In this document: positions 8,407 to 13,304 of the stretch, in pieces
How the letters are laid out: every line of letters begins with the position of its first letter
How positions within the stretch are numbered: the first letter of the stretch is position 1
DNA from: Sulfurovum sp.
GTDB taxonomy: Bacteria; Campylobacterota; Campylobacteria; Campylobacterales; Sulfurovaceae
Length of the DNA: 13,304 nt
Direction: 5' to 3'
Assembly (NCBI GenBank): GCA_020726085.1
Contig: DYTG01000042.1
Coordinates: 1-13,304 of the forward strand
Made by a program: the position numbers and the translations under genes
Notes under the pieces: model-generated
The model's database searches: none
What the model saw: only the letters and a program-made list of their open reading frames with translations
What the model was told of the DNA's origin: nothing

Positions 8407-8613
8407 TTAACTCTCTACGTTTACTACTAATTTGCCCTCAGCAATCTCTAGGAGAGCAATATCTGCAAATTTATACTTTTTTTTATCCAAATTTACGAGT
8501 GGCTTAGCACCATCAATAAGCTCTTTGACTCTTTTGCCTACTGCTATGGAGAGTAAATACTTATCATCATTGAGTCTCACCAATGCTTTGGCGGTGGTTT
8601 GTTCTGTTCTCAT
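8407..8613 (-). CDS. rpoZ: RNA polymerase omega subunit
   Basis: Small RNA polymerase subunit that aids assembly of the beta-prime subunit and, in many bacteria, takes part in the (p)ppGpp response. The 68-residue product shows the omega core: ALVRLNDDKYLLSIAVGKRVKEL, then KYKFADIALLEIAEGKL. AAGGAA precedes the ATG. It lies 12 bases after pyrH and five before spoT, an arrangement resembling rpoZ-spoT linkage in many proteobacteria, which supports the call despite the short length. Confidence 0.93.
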   Translation of the reverse strand: MRTEQTTAKALVRLNDDKYLLSIAVGKRVKELIDGAKPLVNLDKKKYKFADIALLEIAEGKLVVNVES

Positions 8614-8625
8614 TGTGTTTTCCTT

Positions 8626-9333
8626 TTATTTGACGATTGAGCATATACTCAAATCGCCGTTGATTATTTTGAGCAAATTGCCTGTTTCAAACATATTGCA
8701 CACTATTATGGGAAGCTTGTTCTCTTTTGCAAGGGCTATAGAGGTATCATCCATGACTTTGATATGATCTTTGAGTGCATCATCATAGGTAATCGTATTA
8801 AGTTTCACTGCATCATCGTATTTAGCAGGGTCTTTGTCGTAAATACCATCAACTTTGGTAGCTTTGATGATCATATCGGCTTCAATTTCATTGGCTCTCA
8901 ATGTTGCAGCCGTATCAGTTGTGAAGTAGGGATTTCCTGTGCCTCCCGCAAAGACTACTACGCGTCCTTTTTCAAGATGCCTTTTGGCTCGTCTTACAAT
9001 AAAGGACTCACCAATCTCTTTCATCTCAATAGCACTGAGTAGTCTTGCTTCTATTTTAAGATGTTCCAATGCCTCTTGCAAAGCCACACCGTTGATAACC
9101 GTAGCCAACATTCCCATGTAGTCTCCACTGGTTCGTTTGATAATGCCATCGGCCGCTGCACTCACACCTCGTATAATGTTTCCACCACCCACAACTACGC
9201 CAATTTCAATGCCGTTCTCGCAAAGCTCTTTTATCTCTTGAGCGATGTAGTTTAGAATCTTGGTATCAATACCAAAACCATCCTTACCCGCTAGGGCTTC
9301 ACCCGAAAATTTTACCAAAACTCTTTTTGCCAT
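8626..9333 (-). CDS. pyrH: UMP kinase
   Basis: Phosphorylates UMP to UDP with ATP, the entry to UTP and CTP synthesis; bacterial enzymes are hexamers controlled by GTP and UTP. The 235-residue amino-acid-kinase fold shows VLVKFSGEAL (5-14), VVGGGNIIRG (47-56), RTSGDYMGMLATVING (67-82) for UMP binding, AGGTGNPYFTTDTAA (129-143) and KATKVDGIYDKDP (157-169) for ATP binding. The ATG at 9333 has AAAGG upstream and is 47 bases from a good -10 box. It is the first gene of the six-gene leftward cluster. Confidence 0.97.
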   Translation of the reverse strand: MAKRVLVKFSGEALAGKDGFGIDTKILNYIAQEIKELCENGIEIGVVVGGGNIIRGVSAAADGIIKRTSGDYMGMLATVINGVALQEALEHLKIEARLLSAIEMKEIGESFIVRRAKRHLEKGRVVVFAGGTGNPYFTTDTAATLRANEIEADMIIKATKVDGIYDKDPAKYDDAVKLNTITYDDALKDHIKVMDDTSIALAKENKLPIIVCNMFETGNLLKIINGDLSICSIVK

Positions 9334-9379
9334 TTACAAGTGCCTTTTAGGCTCTATTCCAAAGCCGTTAATTTTCGGG

Positions 9380-9385
9380 ATTATA
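9380..9385 (-). promoter_or_regulatory. Promoter of the pyrH-amiA cluster
   Basis: On the - strand the site reads TTTTGGGTATAATC. The same 14 bases occur at the rplU promoter. TATAAT lies 47 bases before the pyrH ATG. The T-run just upstream of the -10 box, without a strong -35, is typical of sigma-70 promoters in Campylobacterota. The flanking bases also give a small inverted repeat (ACCCA-AAAG-TGGGT, 9385-9398). Confidence 0.6.
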
Positions 9386-9527
9386 CCCAAAAGTGGGTTA
9401 GAAGCCCATTAGACTTTGATGCTTTGAGCATTGAGACGATAGGTTTTTTTGCAAATTGATGCAACACACCAAAGGTCATTTGAAATCTTAATCGGTTATA
9501 AAAAGGATTGTGGAGTATAGGGAAATT

Positions 9528-9543
9528 GTACCCAAAAGGGTAC
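9528..9543 (-). terminator. Palindromic hairpin after rpmA
   Basis: GTACCC (9528-9533) and GGGTAC (9538-9543) form a perfect six-pair stem around AAAA, 10 bases beyond the rpmA stop. On the - strand it is followed by AATTT, not a strong U-run, so termination is plausible but weak. The rest of the 220-base gap between rpmA and pyrH (9334-9553) holds the pyrH promoter and otherwise nothing I recognise. Confidence 0.45.
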
Positions 9544-9553
9544 GGAAGGGGTG

Positions 9554-9811
9554 TTATTGAGCAGGTACTACCGATACTCTTTTTTGTCTTACTGAGTGGT
9601 TTTCAAACTTTACCACGCCTTCAATCATTGCAAAGATAGTATGGTCTTTGCCCATTCCGACACCGTTACCAGGCTTGACTTTTGTGCCTCTTTGTCGAAT
9701 GATGATATTTCCAGGGATTACTGCTTCCCCACCAAATTTTTTGACACCTAACCGCTGACCTATTGAGTCACGGTTGTTTTGGGTTGAACCCTGACCTTTT
9801 TTGTGAGCCAT
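9554..9811 (-). CDS. rpmA: 50S ribosomal protein L27
   Basis: Large-subunit protein near the peptidyl transferase centre. The 85-residue product begins MAHKKGQGSTQNNRDSIGQR and contains GVKKFGGEAVIPGNIIIRQRG split over 22-42, an almost invariant L27 pattern. The N-terminus has no extra leader before the AHKKG tail, unlike Firmicutes L27, which is trimmed by a protease. AAGGAG stands just before the ATG. It is 23 bases after rplU. obg, which often follows in bacteria, is absent here; the next gene is pyrH with its own promoter. Confidence 0.98.
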   Translation of the reverse strand: MAHKKGQGSTQNNRDSIGQRLGVKKFGGEAVIPGNIIIRQRGTKVKPGNGVGMGKDHTIFAMIEGVVKFENHSVRQKRVSVVPAQ

Positions 9812-9834
9812 CTCTTCTCCTTAAATATTGTTGA

Positions 9835-10143
9835 TTATGCTACAGAAGTAATTCTTACTCTTGTGAAATCTCTTCTAAAACCTCTTTTGAGTTTAGAGTC
9901 TTTTCTTCGTCTTTTTTTGTAGATGATGACTTTTTTATCTCTACCTTCGTTGATTACTTCACCTTTGACTACAGCACCCTCTACAAACGGTGTACCGATA
10001 ATCATTTCACCCTCTTTGTCAAGCATAAGGACTTCTTTGAACTCTACTTGACTTTTTGGTTCTAAATCCATATTGTCAAAGCAAACGATATCACCCTCTT
10101 TGACCTTGAATTGCTGACCACTTGCTTTTATGATTGCGTACAT
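9835..10143 (-). CDS. rplU: 50S ribosomal protein L21
   Basis: Large-subunit ribosomal protein that binds 23S rRNA. The 102-residue product reads MYAIIKASGQQFKVKEGDI at its start, has the middle GTPFVEGAVVKGEV, and ends in the basic YKKRRRKDSKLKRGFR region typical of L21. The frame is open to a TTG at 10149, but the ATG at 10143 gives the normal L21 start and has AAAGGG seven bases upstream. It forms the usual pair with rpmA. Confidence 0.97.
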   Translation of the reverse strand: MYAIIKASGQQFKVKEGDIVCFDNMDLEPKSQVEFKEVLMLDKEGEMIIGTPFVEGAVVKGEVINEGRDKKVIIYKKRRRKDSKLKRGFRRDFTRVRITSVA

Positions 10144-10185
10144 CTGCAAACCCTTTATGTCGTTAATTTTTTTAAAAAGTTTTAG

Positions 10186-10191
10186 ATTATA
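10186..10191 (-). promoter_or_regulatory. Promoter of rplU-rpmA
   Basis: The - strand reads TTTTGGGTATAATC, with consensus TATAAT 42 bases before the rplU ATG. It is identical over 14 bases to the pyrH promoter core. The remaining bases to the ridA stop at 10265 show no clear terminator. Confidence 0.6.
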
Positions 10192-10264
10192 CCCAAAATA
10201 AGATTAAGAGACTATTAAATATTCAAGTTTCTCTCTCAACCTAAAGGATTTGCGTTGCCTATTG

Positions 10265-10654
10265 CTAAAAGTGTGCGTTGGTTCGCATCAAAGCAATGCA
10301 CTCAATCTCTACCAAAGCATCTTTGGGCAGTCGTGCAACCTCTACCGTACTTCGTGCAGGTTTGTGCATTTGAAAATGGTGCGAATAGATGTTGTTTACC
10401 TTGTCAAAATCGCTCATATTTTTAAGATAAATAGTGGTTTTGATCACATCATTGAAGTGACAACCCGCCTCTCTAAGGATATAAAAGAGATTTTTCATCA
10501 CTTGCGTGGTTTGGTGTTCGATATCCTCACCGATTAAAATACCTCGCTCATCAAGAGCTATTTGTCCTGATGTGTAAACAAATCCATTGGCGTAAATAGC
10601 TTGTGAATAGGGTCCTATAGCCTTTGGGGCTTCATCTGTAGAGATTATTTTCAT
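10265..10654 (-). CDS. ridA: RidA family reactive enamine/imine deaminase
   Basis: Hydrolyses reactive 2-aminoacrylate and related enamine/imine intermediates released by pyridoxal-phosphate enzymes, protecting those enzymes in the cytosol. The 129-residue length is typical. Visible motifs are AIGPYSQAI (12-20), FVYTSGQIALD (25-35), NLFYILREAG (55-64) and PARSTVEVARLPKDALVEIE (99-118). Arg101 and Glu116 correspond to the E. coli catalytic Arg105 and Glu120, so the active enzyme form is likely. It lies 12 bases after a lipoprotein gene and shares its transcript. Confidence 0.95.
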   Translation of the reverse strand: MKIISTDEAPKAIGPYSQAIYANGFVYTSGQIALDERGILIGEDIEHQTTQVMKNLFYILREAGCHFNDVIKTTIYLKNMSDFDKVNNIYSHHFQMHKPARSTVEVARLPKDALVEIECIALMRTNAHF

Positions 10655-10666
10655 GTATTGTCCTTG

Positions 10667-11005
10667 TTATTTATTTTCAAAAAAGATATAGCTTGTAGAG
10701 TAGTCTGAGAACTCGAAATAGACTTTTTCCTTCTCGTTATCCTCTACAACAGTGTTTAGGTTTTTGTCATTGACTCCATACCCGTATCGATAGGGGCGTA
10801 GCTCCCCACCATCGGTACCGTAAGCGGTAGAGATTTTATCAATTTTCATAAAGCGTTTGACGAGTACATTACCCGCATAAACCTCCAATATCCCATCGGT
10901 ACCTGTCCAGTTTTGCAACGAACGGCTGATTTTGTTTTGCGTCTCTTGCGTACACGATGTCATAAGCAATCCCATGATTGTAAGCATAAGTGCGATTTTT
11001 TTCAT
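10667..11005 (-). CDS. Predicted small lipoprotein, function unknown
   Basis: The 112-residue product begins with a short signal (MKKIALMLTIMGLLMTSC). Cys18 is the probable lipidation site (LMTSC), leaving a mature protein of about 95 residues anchored in an envelope membrane. The mature part has GTDGILEVYAGNVLVKRF and KISTAYGTDGGELRPYRYGY and ends with YFEFSDYSTSYIFFENK, rich in Tyr, Phe and Gly and probably all beta. The pattern reminds me of small exported proteins in other proteobacteria, but I cannot name a family. GGAG lies eight bases before the ATG. It heads a two-gene unit with ridA, which suggests no obvious shared role. Confidence 0.82.
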   Translation of the reverse strand: MKKIALMLTIMGLLMTSCTQETQNKISRSLQNWTGTDGILEVYAGNVLVKRFMKIDKISTAYGTDGGELRPYRYGYGVNDKNLNTVVEDNEKEKVYFEFSDYSTSYIFFENK

Positions 11006-11033
11006 TGTTTGACTCCAATATAGTTTGGATGAA

Positions 11034-11039
11034 ATTTTA
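11034..11039 (-). promoter_or_regulatory. Extended -10 promoter of lipoprotein-ridA
   Basis: On the - strand GTGTTAAAATTT gives TAAAAT with TG one base upstream, 28 bases before the lipoprotein ATG. It is back to back with the peroxidase promoter; the two -10 boxes are about 75 bases apart. Confidence 0.5.
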
Positions 11040-11074
11040 ACACAAATTTATAAATATTAAACGGTTTCTTTCTA

Positions 11075-11093
11075 AATAATAATTTTTATTATT
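11075..11093. promoter_or_regulatory. AT-rich inverted repeat, possible Fur/PerR-type operator
   Basis: AATAATAA (11075-11082), TTT, TTATTATT (11086-11093) is a perfect 8-3-8 inverted repeat. Its right end overlaps the first bases of the TTGACA box. Size and composition resemble Fur or PerR boxes of Campylobacterota, but AT-rich symmetry also arises by chance. Confidence 0.35.
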
Positions 11094-11121
11094 GACAATA
11101 TTGTCCATTTTGTACTATAAT
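11092..11121 (+). promoter_or_regulatory. Consensus sigma-70 promoter of the peroxidase gene
   Basis: TTGACA (11092-11097) and TATAAT (11116-11121) are separated by 18 bases. This is the only promoter in the window with a clear -35 box. The -10 box ends 29 bases before the ATG. Confidence 0.78.
11094..11105. promoter_or_regulatory. Perfect 12-base palindrome in promoter
   Basis: GACAATATTGTC is self-complementary over all 12 bases and extends to 14 of 16 as TTGACAATATTGTCCA. It covers the -35 box and part of the spacer, where a bound protein would block RNA polymerase. The half-site spacing does not match FNR/CRP (TTGAT-N4-ATCAA). I cannot assign the regulator. Confidence 0.45.
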
Positions 11122-11150
11122 AATAACATCTAAATAAATAAGGACAAATT

Positions 11151-12176
11151 ATGAAAAAAATTATCATTGCTTCTATTGTTGCGGCAACGCTTTTGAGTTC
11201 TACGCTAAATGCTGAGGATTTAATCAAAAAAGCTACCGATGCAGGGCTTAAGCCAATCCCAGCCAAACAAGAGGAGTTGCTAAAGATCACTGATCCAAAA
11301 GGTGAATTAACACCTCAAAAGATTGAATTGGGTAAAAAACTCTATTTTGATCCAAGACTTTCAAAAAGCAACCTTATCTCTTGCAATACCTGCCACAATT
11401 TGGCATTGGGTGGTGTTGATATAGTGCCCGCTGCTATTGGTCACAAATGGACAGCAAACCCCCATCAGCTCAGCTCACCAACCGTTTACAATGCGGTATT
11501 TAACAAAGTGCAATTTTGGGATGGACGAAGTCCGCACTTAGCCGACCAAGCACAAGGTCCCATTCAAGCGGGTTCTGAGATGGCAGCACCCAAAGAGTTG
11601 GTAGTTGCACAAATCACATCCATTCCTGCCTATATAGAGGAGTTCAAAACCGCTTACGGCAACGATGTCAATATCTCGTTTGAAAAAATTGCTGATACCA
11701 TTGCATTGTTTGAAAATACATTGGTCACACCTTCACGATTTGATGATTTCTTAAATGGCAAAGCCGATGCACTCAAAGATGATGAGAAAGCAGGATTGAA
11801 ACTCTTTATTGACAAAGGGTGTGCTTCATGCCACAACGACATTGCGTTGGGCGGTTCAATGCAACCTTTCCAAGTGGTCAAAAAGTATCAATTTGCCAAC
11901 GTAGGTGATTTCAAAGGCGACGCTAAAGGCATGGTAAGAACACCCACGCTTAGAAATATCGCCCAAACCGCTCCCTACTTCCACAACGGTCAAATTTGGA
12001 CACTCGAAGAGGCTATCAAAGAGATGGGAAGCATACAGTTAGGTCTTGAGATTAACGATACAGAGGCTACCTCAATTGCTACATTCCTCAAGGTCCTTAC
12101 AGGTGAAAAACCACAAATTATCTATCCAATGCTCCCCGATAGCACCAAAGAGACTCCCAAACCAGACGCTCAATAA
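11151..12176 (+). CDS. ccpA: Di-heme cytochrome c peroxidase
   Basis: Periplasmic enzyme that reduces hydrogen peroxide to water with electrons from small c-type cytochromes. A signal peptide (MKKIIIASIVAATLLSSTLNA, cut before ED) starts the 341-residue product. Two c-heme motifs are visible: CNTCH (78-82) in the low-potential domain and CASCH (224-228) in the electron-entry domain. Family landmarks include FWDGR (122-126), GPIQAGSEM (136-144) with a likely active-site Glu143, APYFHNG (274-280) and EMGSIQLG (291-298), whose Met is a candidate heme ligand. GGAC lies seven bases before the ATG. It is transcribed alone from a strong, probably regulated promoter and diverges from the lipoprotein-ridA unit. 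The symbol follows common usage and could be ccp or macA by lineage. Confidence 0.94.
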   Translation: MKKIIIASIVAATLLSSTLNAEDLIKKATDAGLKPIPAKQEELLKITDPKGELTPQKIELGKKLYFDPRLSKSNLISCNTCHNLALGGVDIVPAAIGHKWTANPHQLSSPTVYNAVFNKVQFWDGRSPHLADQAQGPIQAGSEMAAPKELVVAQITSIPAYIEEFKTAYGNDVNISFEKIADTIALFENTLVTPSRFDDFLNGKADALKDDEKAGLKLFIDKGCASCHNDIALGGSMQPFQVVKKYQFANVGDFKGDAKGMVRTPTLRNIAQTAPYFHNGQIWTLEEAIKEMGSIQLGLEINDTEATSIATFLKVLTGEKPQIIYPMLPDSTKETPKPDAQ

Positions 12177-12183
12177 AGCCCAA

Positions 12184-12210
12184 GCATATCTACATTTTTT
12201 GTAGATATGC
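12184..12210 (+). terminator. Long perfect hairpin after peroxidase gene
   Basis: GCATATCTACA (12184-12194) and TGTAGATATGC (12200-12210) form 11 perfect pairs around TTTTT, starting seven bases beyond the ccpA stop. No U-run follows, so it may end transcription inefficiently or protect the 3' end of the message. Confidence 0.55.
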
Positions 12211-12250
12211 CATCAAAGAGGGCAACTATCGGGAGGGGTTGGTTAAAAAT

Positions 12251-12391
12251 ATGACCTCTAGCGGTGCTTATTATGTAGTAATCGTATGGGTAAAACCAAA
12301 ATACGATGACGAGAGAAATATTGCAGACTTCATTGCGGGTCGAAAAGTACCCAATCCTGAGTTTGCTCAACAGATGCTCAAAAAAGTATAA
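12251..12391 (+). CDS. Unrecognised 46-residue open frame, possible gene remnant
   Basis: An ATG at 12251 opens a frame reading MTSSGAYYVVIVWVKPKYDD, then ERNIADFIAGRKVPNPEFAQ and QMLKKV before TAA at 12391. The same frame stays open upstream into the end of ccpA, including IKEGNYREGLVKN just before the ATG, so the coding-like part may begin further left. Composition and codons look like native protein: a short hydrophobic strand, then charged helix-like sequence. GGGAGGGG (12231-12238) is a possible ribosome site but lies 12 bases from the ATG; TTG at 12239 is too close to it. I do not recognise a family. It could be a real small protein, or the 3' remnant of a gene whose front half was lost behind ccpA. 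Confidence 0.35.
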   Translation: MTSSGAYYVVIVWVKPKYDDERNIADFIAGRKVPNPEFAQQMLKKV

Positions 12392-12393
12392 AC

Positions 12394-12412
12394 AGCTCAA
12401 AGATAAAGAGCT
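12394..12412. repeat. Short inverted repeat
   Basis: AGCTC (12394-12398) and GAGCT (12408-12412) flank a nine-base AT-rich loop directly after the short open frame. It is the second of three hairpins in 12177-12465. Confidence 0.3.
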
Positions 12413-12434
12413 AGAAGATGAGAAGAGGAGCATC

Positions 12435-12459
12435 TAGAAGGTGCAAAAAAGCACCTCTA
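12435..12459 (-). terminator. Hairpin between convergent reading frames
   Basis: AGGTGC (12439-12444) and GCACCT (12451-12456) pair perfectly around six A's on the + strand. Three further pairs extend the stem to 12435-12459 if A12438 is bulged. It lies just beyond the stop of the small - strand gene at 12466 and probably ends that transcript, though no U-run follows. Confidence 0.5.
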
Positions 12460-12465
12460 AAGTCG

Positions 12466-12693
12466 TTATAACTGCTCTTTTGCCTTTTGCAAAGCTTCAA
12501 TCACACTATCAATATTCTCTTTTGGAAGATGCACTTTCCAATCGGGCTCGTCAGCACTCGCTTGAAGGGCAATGCCTATACTCGCTACCGAAGCACTCTC
12601 TTTTCCATAGGGTTCACTTACGATAGAGACCGTAATTTTTCCGTTTTTCGTACCTGCCAAATCGATTGTAGCAATTTCATGATGACTGCTCAT
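12466..12693 (-). CDS. Small conserved-looking protein, function unknown
   Basis: A 75-residue soluble protein with no signal peptide or membrane segment. The first part reads as strands (EIATIDLAGTKNGKITVSIV) and SVASIGIALQ as another, then DWKVHLPKENIDSVIEALQK suggests a strand and a C-terminal amphipathic helix. There are no cysteines and no catalytic motif that I can see. AAGGAT stands before the ATG, and TATGAT preceded by TGC lies 27 bases upstream, so expression is well supported. The fold pattern faintly recalls small nucleic-acid-binding proteins of the PC4/YdbC kind, but without clear sequence support, so I leave the function open. It stands alone between two - strand hairpin and promoter signals. 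Confidence 0.8.
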   Translation of the reverse strand: MSSHHEIATIDLAGTKNGKITVSIVSEPYGKESASVASIGIALQASADEPDWKVHLPKENIDSVIEALQKAKEQL

Positions 12694-12720
12694 GTTTTAT
12701 CCTTGTGATTGATTTTGGTA

Positions 12721-12726
12721 ATCATA
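12721..12726 (-). promoter_or_regulatory. Extended -10 promoter of the 75-residue protein gene
   Basis: The - strand reads TGCTATGATTACC: TATGAT with TG one base upstream, 27 bases before the ATG at 12693. It lies in the 59-base gap after the stop of the next gene upstream, so the small gene probably has its own transcript. Confidence 0.5.
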
Positions 12727-12752
12727 GCATAAAAAGGTTTCAATTGGTTAAC

Positions 12753-13304
12753 TTATTGGACTTCATCATCACCCGTACACTCCATTTCGGATATTGGCAA
12801 TCTGCATGTATGCAACTCTCCATCAAACGTATCGGCATAGGTTTGAAACTTTTGATTGCCTATGTAAAATTGAACCCTACCGCTTAAAAACTTCTCTTCT
12901 TTTAGGCTATAAACAAACTCTTTTTCACAGTTTGCATCAAAACTCTCATCGATTAAAAAAGGATTGGCGTTAGGTGCAATAGAGGTGTAAATCGCTCCTT
13001 CGTTTAGGCAAGTATAAAATCTACCTCCAAAAATATCTTCGTATCGGCTTTTGATGGTTAAATCTTTGACGATAGTTGTCATATCACCGTGCATCATGTT
13101 GAAGTTGTATATACCCAACAATTGTGCATCTCCATCCAATAGACCCACCGTATCGTATCCGTTAGTAATTCTCAACTCTACACTGCTATCTTGAAGAATT
13201 TTCACTGCATCATCAACCGTATTGATAGTAAAATCAGTAACATACGTTTGCACAATACTTGATAAACCCAAATCATCTATCGATACCGTGTGTTGTATCG
13301 TTCC
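12753..13304 (-). CDS. Unrecognised protein, 3' part only (runs off window)
   Basis: The frame is open from the right edge of the window to TAA at 12753, giving 183 residues. A TTG at 13271 could be read as a start but has no ribosome site, and the frame continues through IQHTVSIDDLG to the edge, so the gene very likely starts outside. Visible sequence includes VDDAVKILQDSSVELRITNG, YDTVGLLDGDAQLLGIYNFN, FGGRFYTCLNEGAIYTSI and the tail ISEMECTGDDEVQ. Four cysteines are spread through the last 100 residues, which would suit disulfides in an exported protein; this is inference only. Repeated short strands with Gly, Asp and aromatic residues suggest a beta-rich fold. I do not recognise a family. 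Confidence 0.7.
   Translation of the reverse strand, partial: GTIQHTVSIDDLGLSSIVQTYVTDFTINTVDDAVKILQDSSVELRITNGYDTVGLLDGDAQLLGIYNFNMMHGDMTTIVKDLTIKSRYEDIFGGRFYTCLNEGAIYTSIAPNANPFLIDESFDANCEKEFVYSLKEEKFLSGRVQFYIGNQKFQTYADTFDGELHTCRLPISEMECTGDDEVQ

Noticed and set aside
1..13304. CRISPR array, insertion sequence, phage or tRNA gene
   Set aside because: No spaced direct repeats, transposase or integrase sequence, terminal repeats or tRNA cloverleaf were seen on either strand.

Overview
The window looks like chromosomal DNA of a low-to-moderate GC member of the Campylobacterota (Epsilonproteobacteria). This rests on recognisable proteins and on gene order: pyrH-rpoZ-spoT-tyrS-(nitronate monooxygenase-like)-amidase is, from memory, the order at the Campylobacter jejuni amiA-pyrH locus. 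Overall protein character suggests a free-living sulfur-oxidiser type such as Sulfurovum or Sulfurimonas; that is an impression, not a computed result.

Layout. Positions 1-648 hold a decayed class I SAM-dependent methyltransferase gene with several stops and frameshifts. argH follows on the + strand (716-2101) behind its own promoter. A convergent hup gene (HU-like DNA-binding protein) lies at 2197-2481 on the - strand. From 9333 down to 2668 runs a compact leftward cluster of six genes: pyrH, rpoZ, spoT, tyrS, a nitronate monooxygenase-like gene and an Amidase_3 cell-wall amidase. Spacings are 5-18 bases and the last pair overlaps, so it is probably one operon. It joins UMP supply, the RNA polymerase omega subunit, the (p)ppGpp enzyme and tyrosyl-tRNA synthesis, a growth-control grouping. 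Upstream, also on the - strand, are rplU-rpmA (10143-9554) and a lipoprotein-ridA pair (11005-10265).

A divergent + strand gene at 11151 encodes a periplasmic di-heme cytochrome c peroxidase. Its promoter is the best in the window (TTGACA-N18-TATAAT) and carries two stacked inverted repeats that look like operators. Positions 12177-12465 hold three stem-loops and a short unrecognised open frame that may be a gene remnant. The right end has a small unrecognised 75-residue protein gene and the 3' part of a larger unrecognised gene that runs off the window, both on the - strand.

Most of the window is ordinary housekeeping DNA. I see no CRISPR array, insertion sequence, phage gene, tRNA or rRNA, and no convincing novel multi-gene system. 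The points most worth a second look are the operator-like palindromes at the peroxidase promoter, the orphan open frame and hairpins behind the peroxidase gene, the two unrecognised genes at the right end, and the methyltransferase pseudogene.
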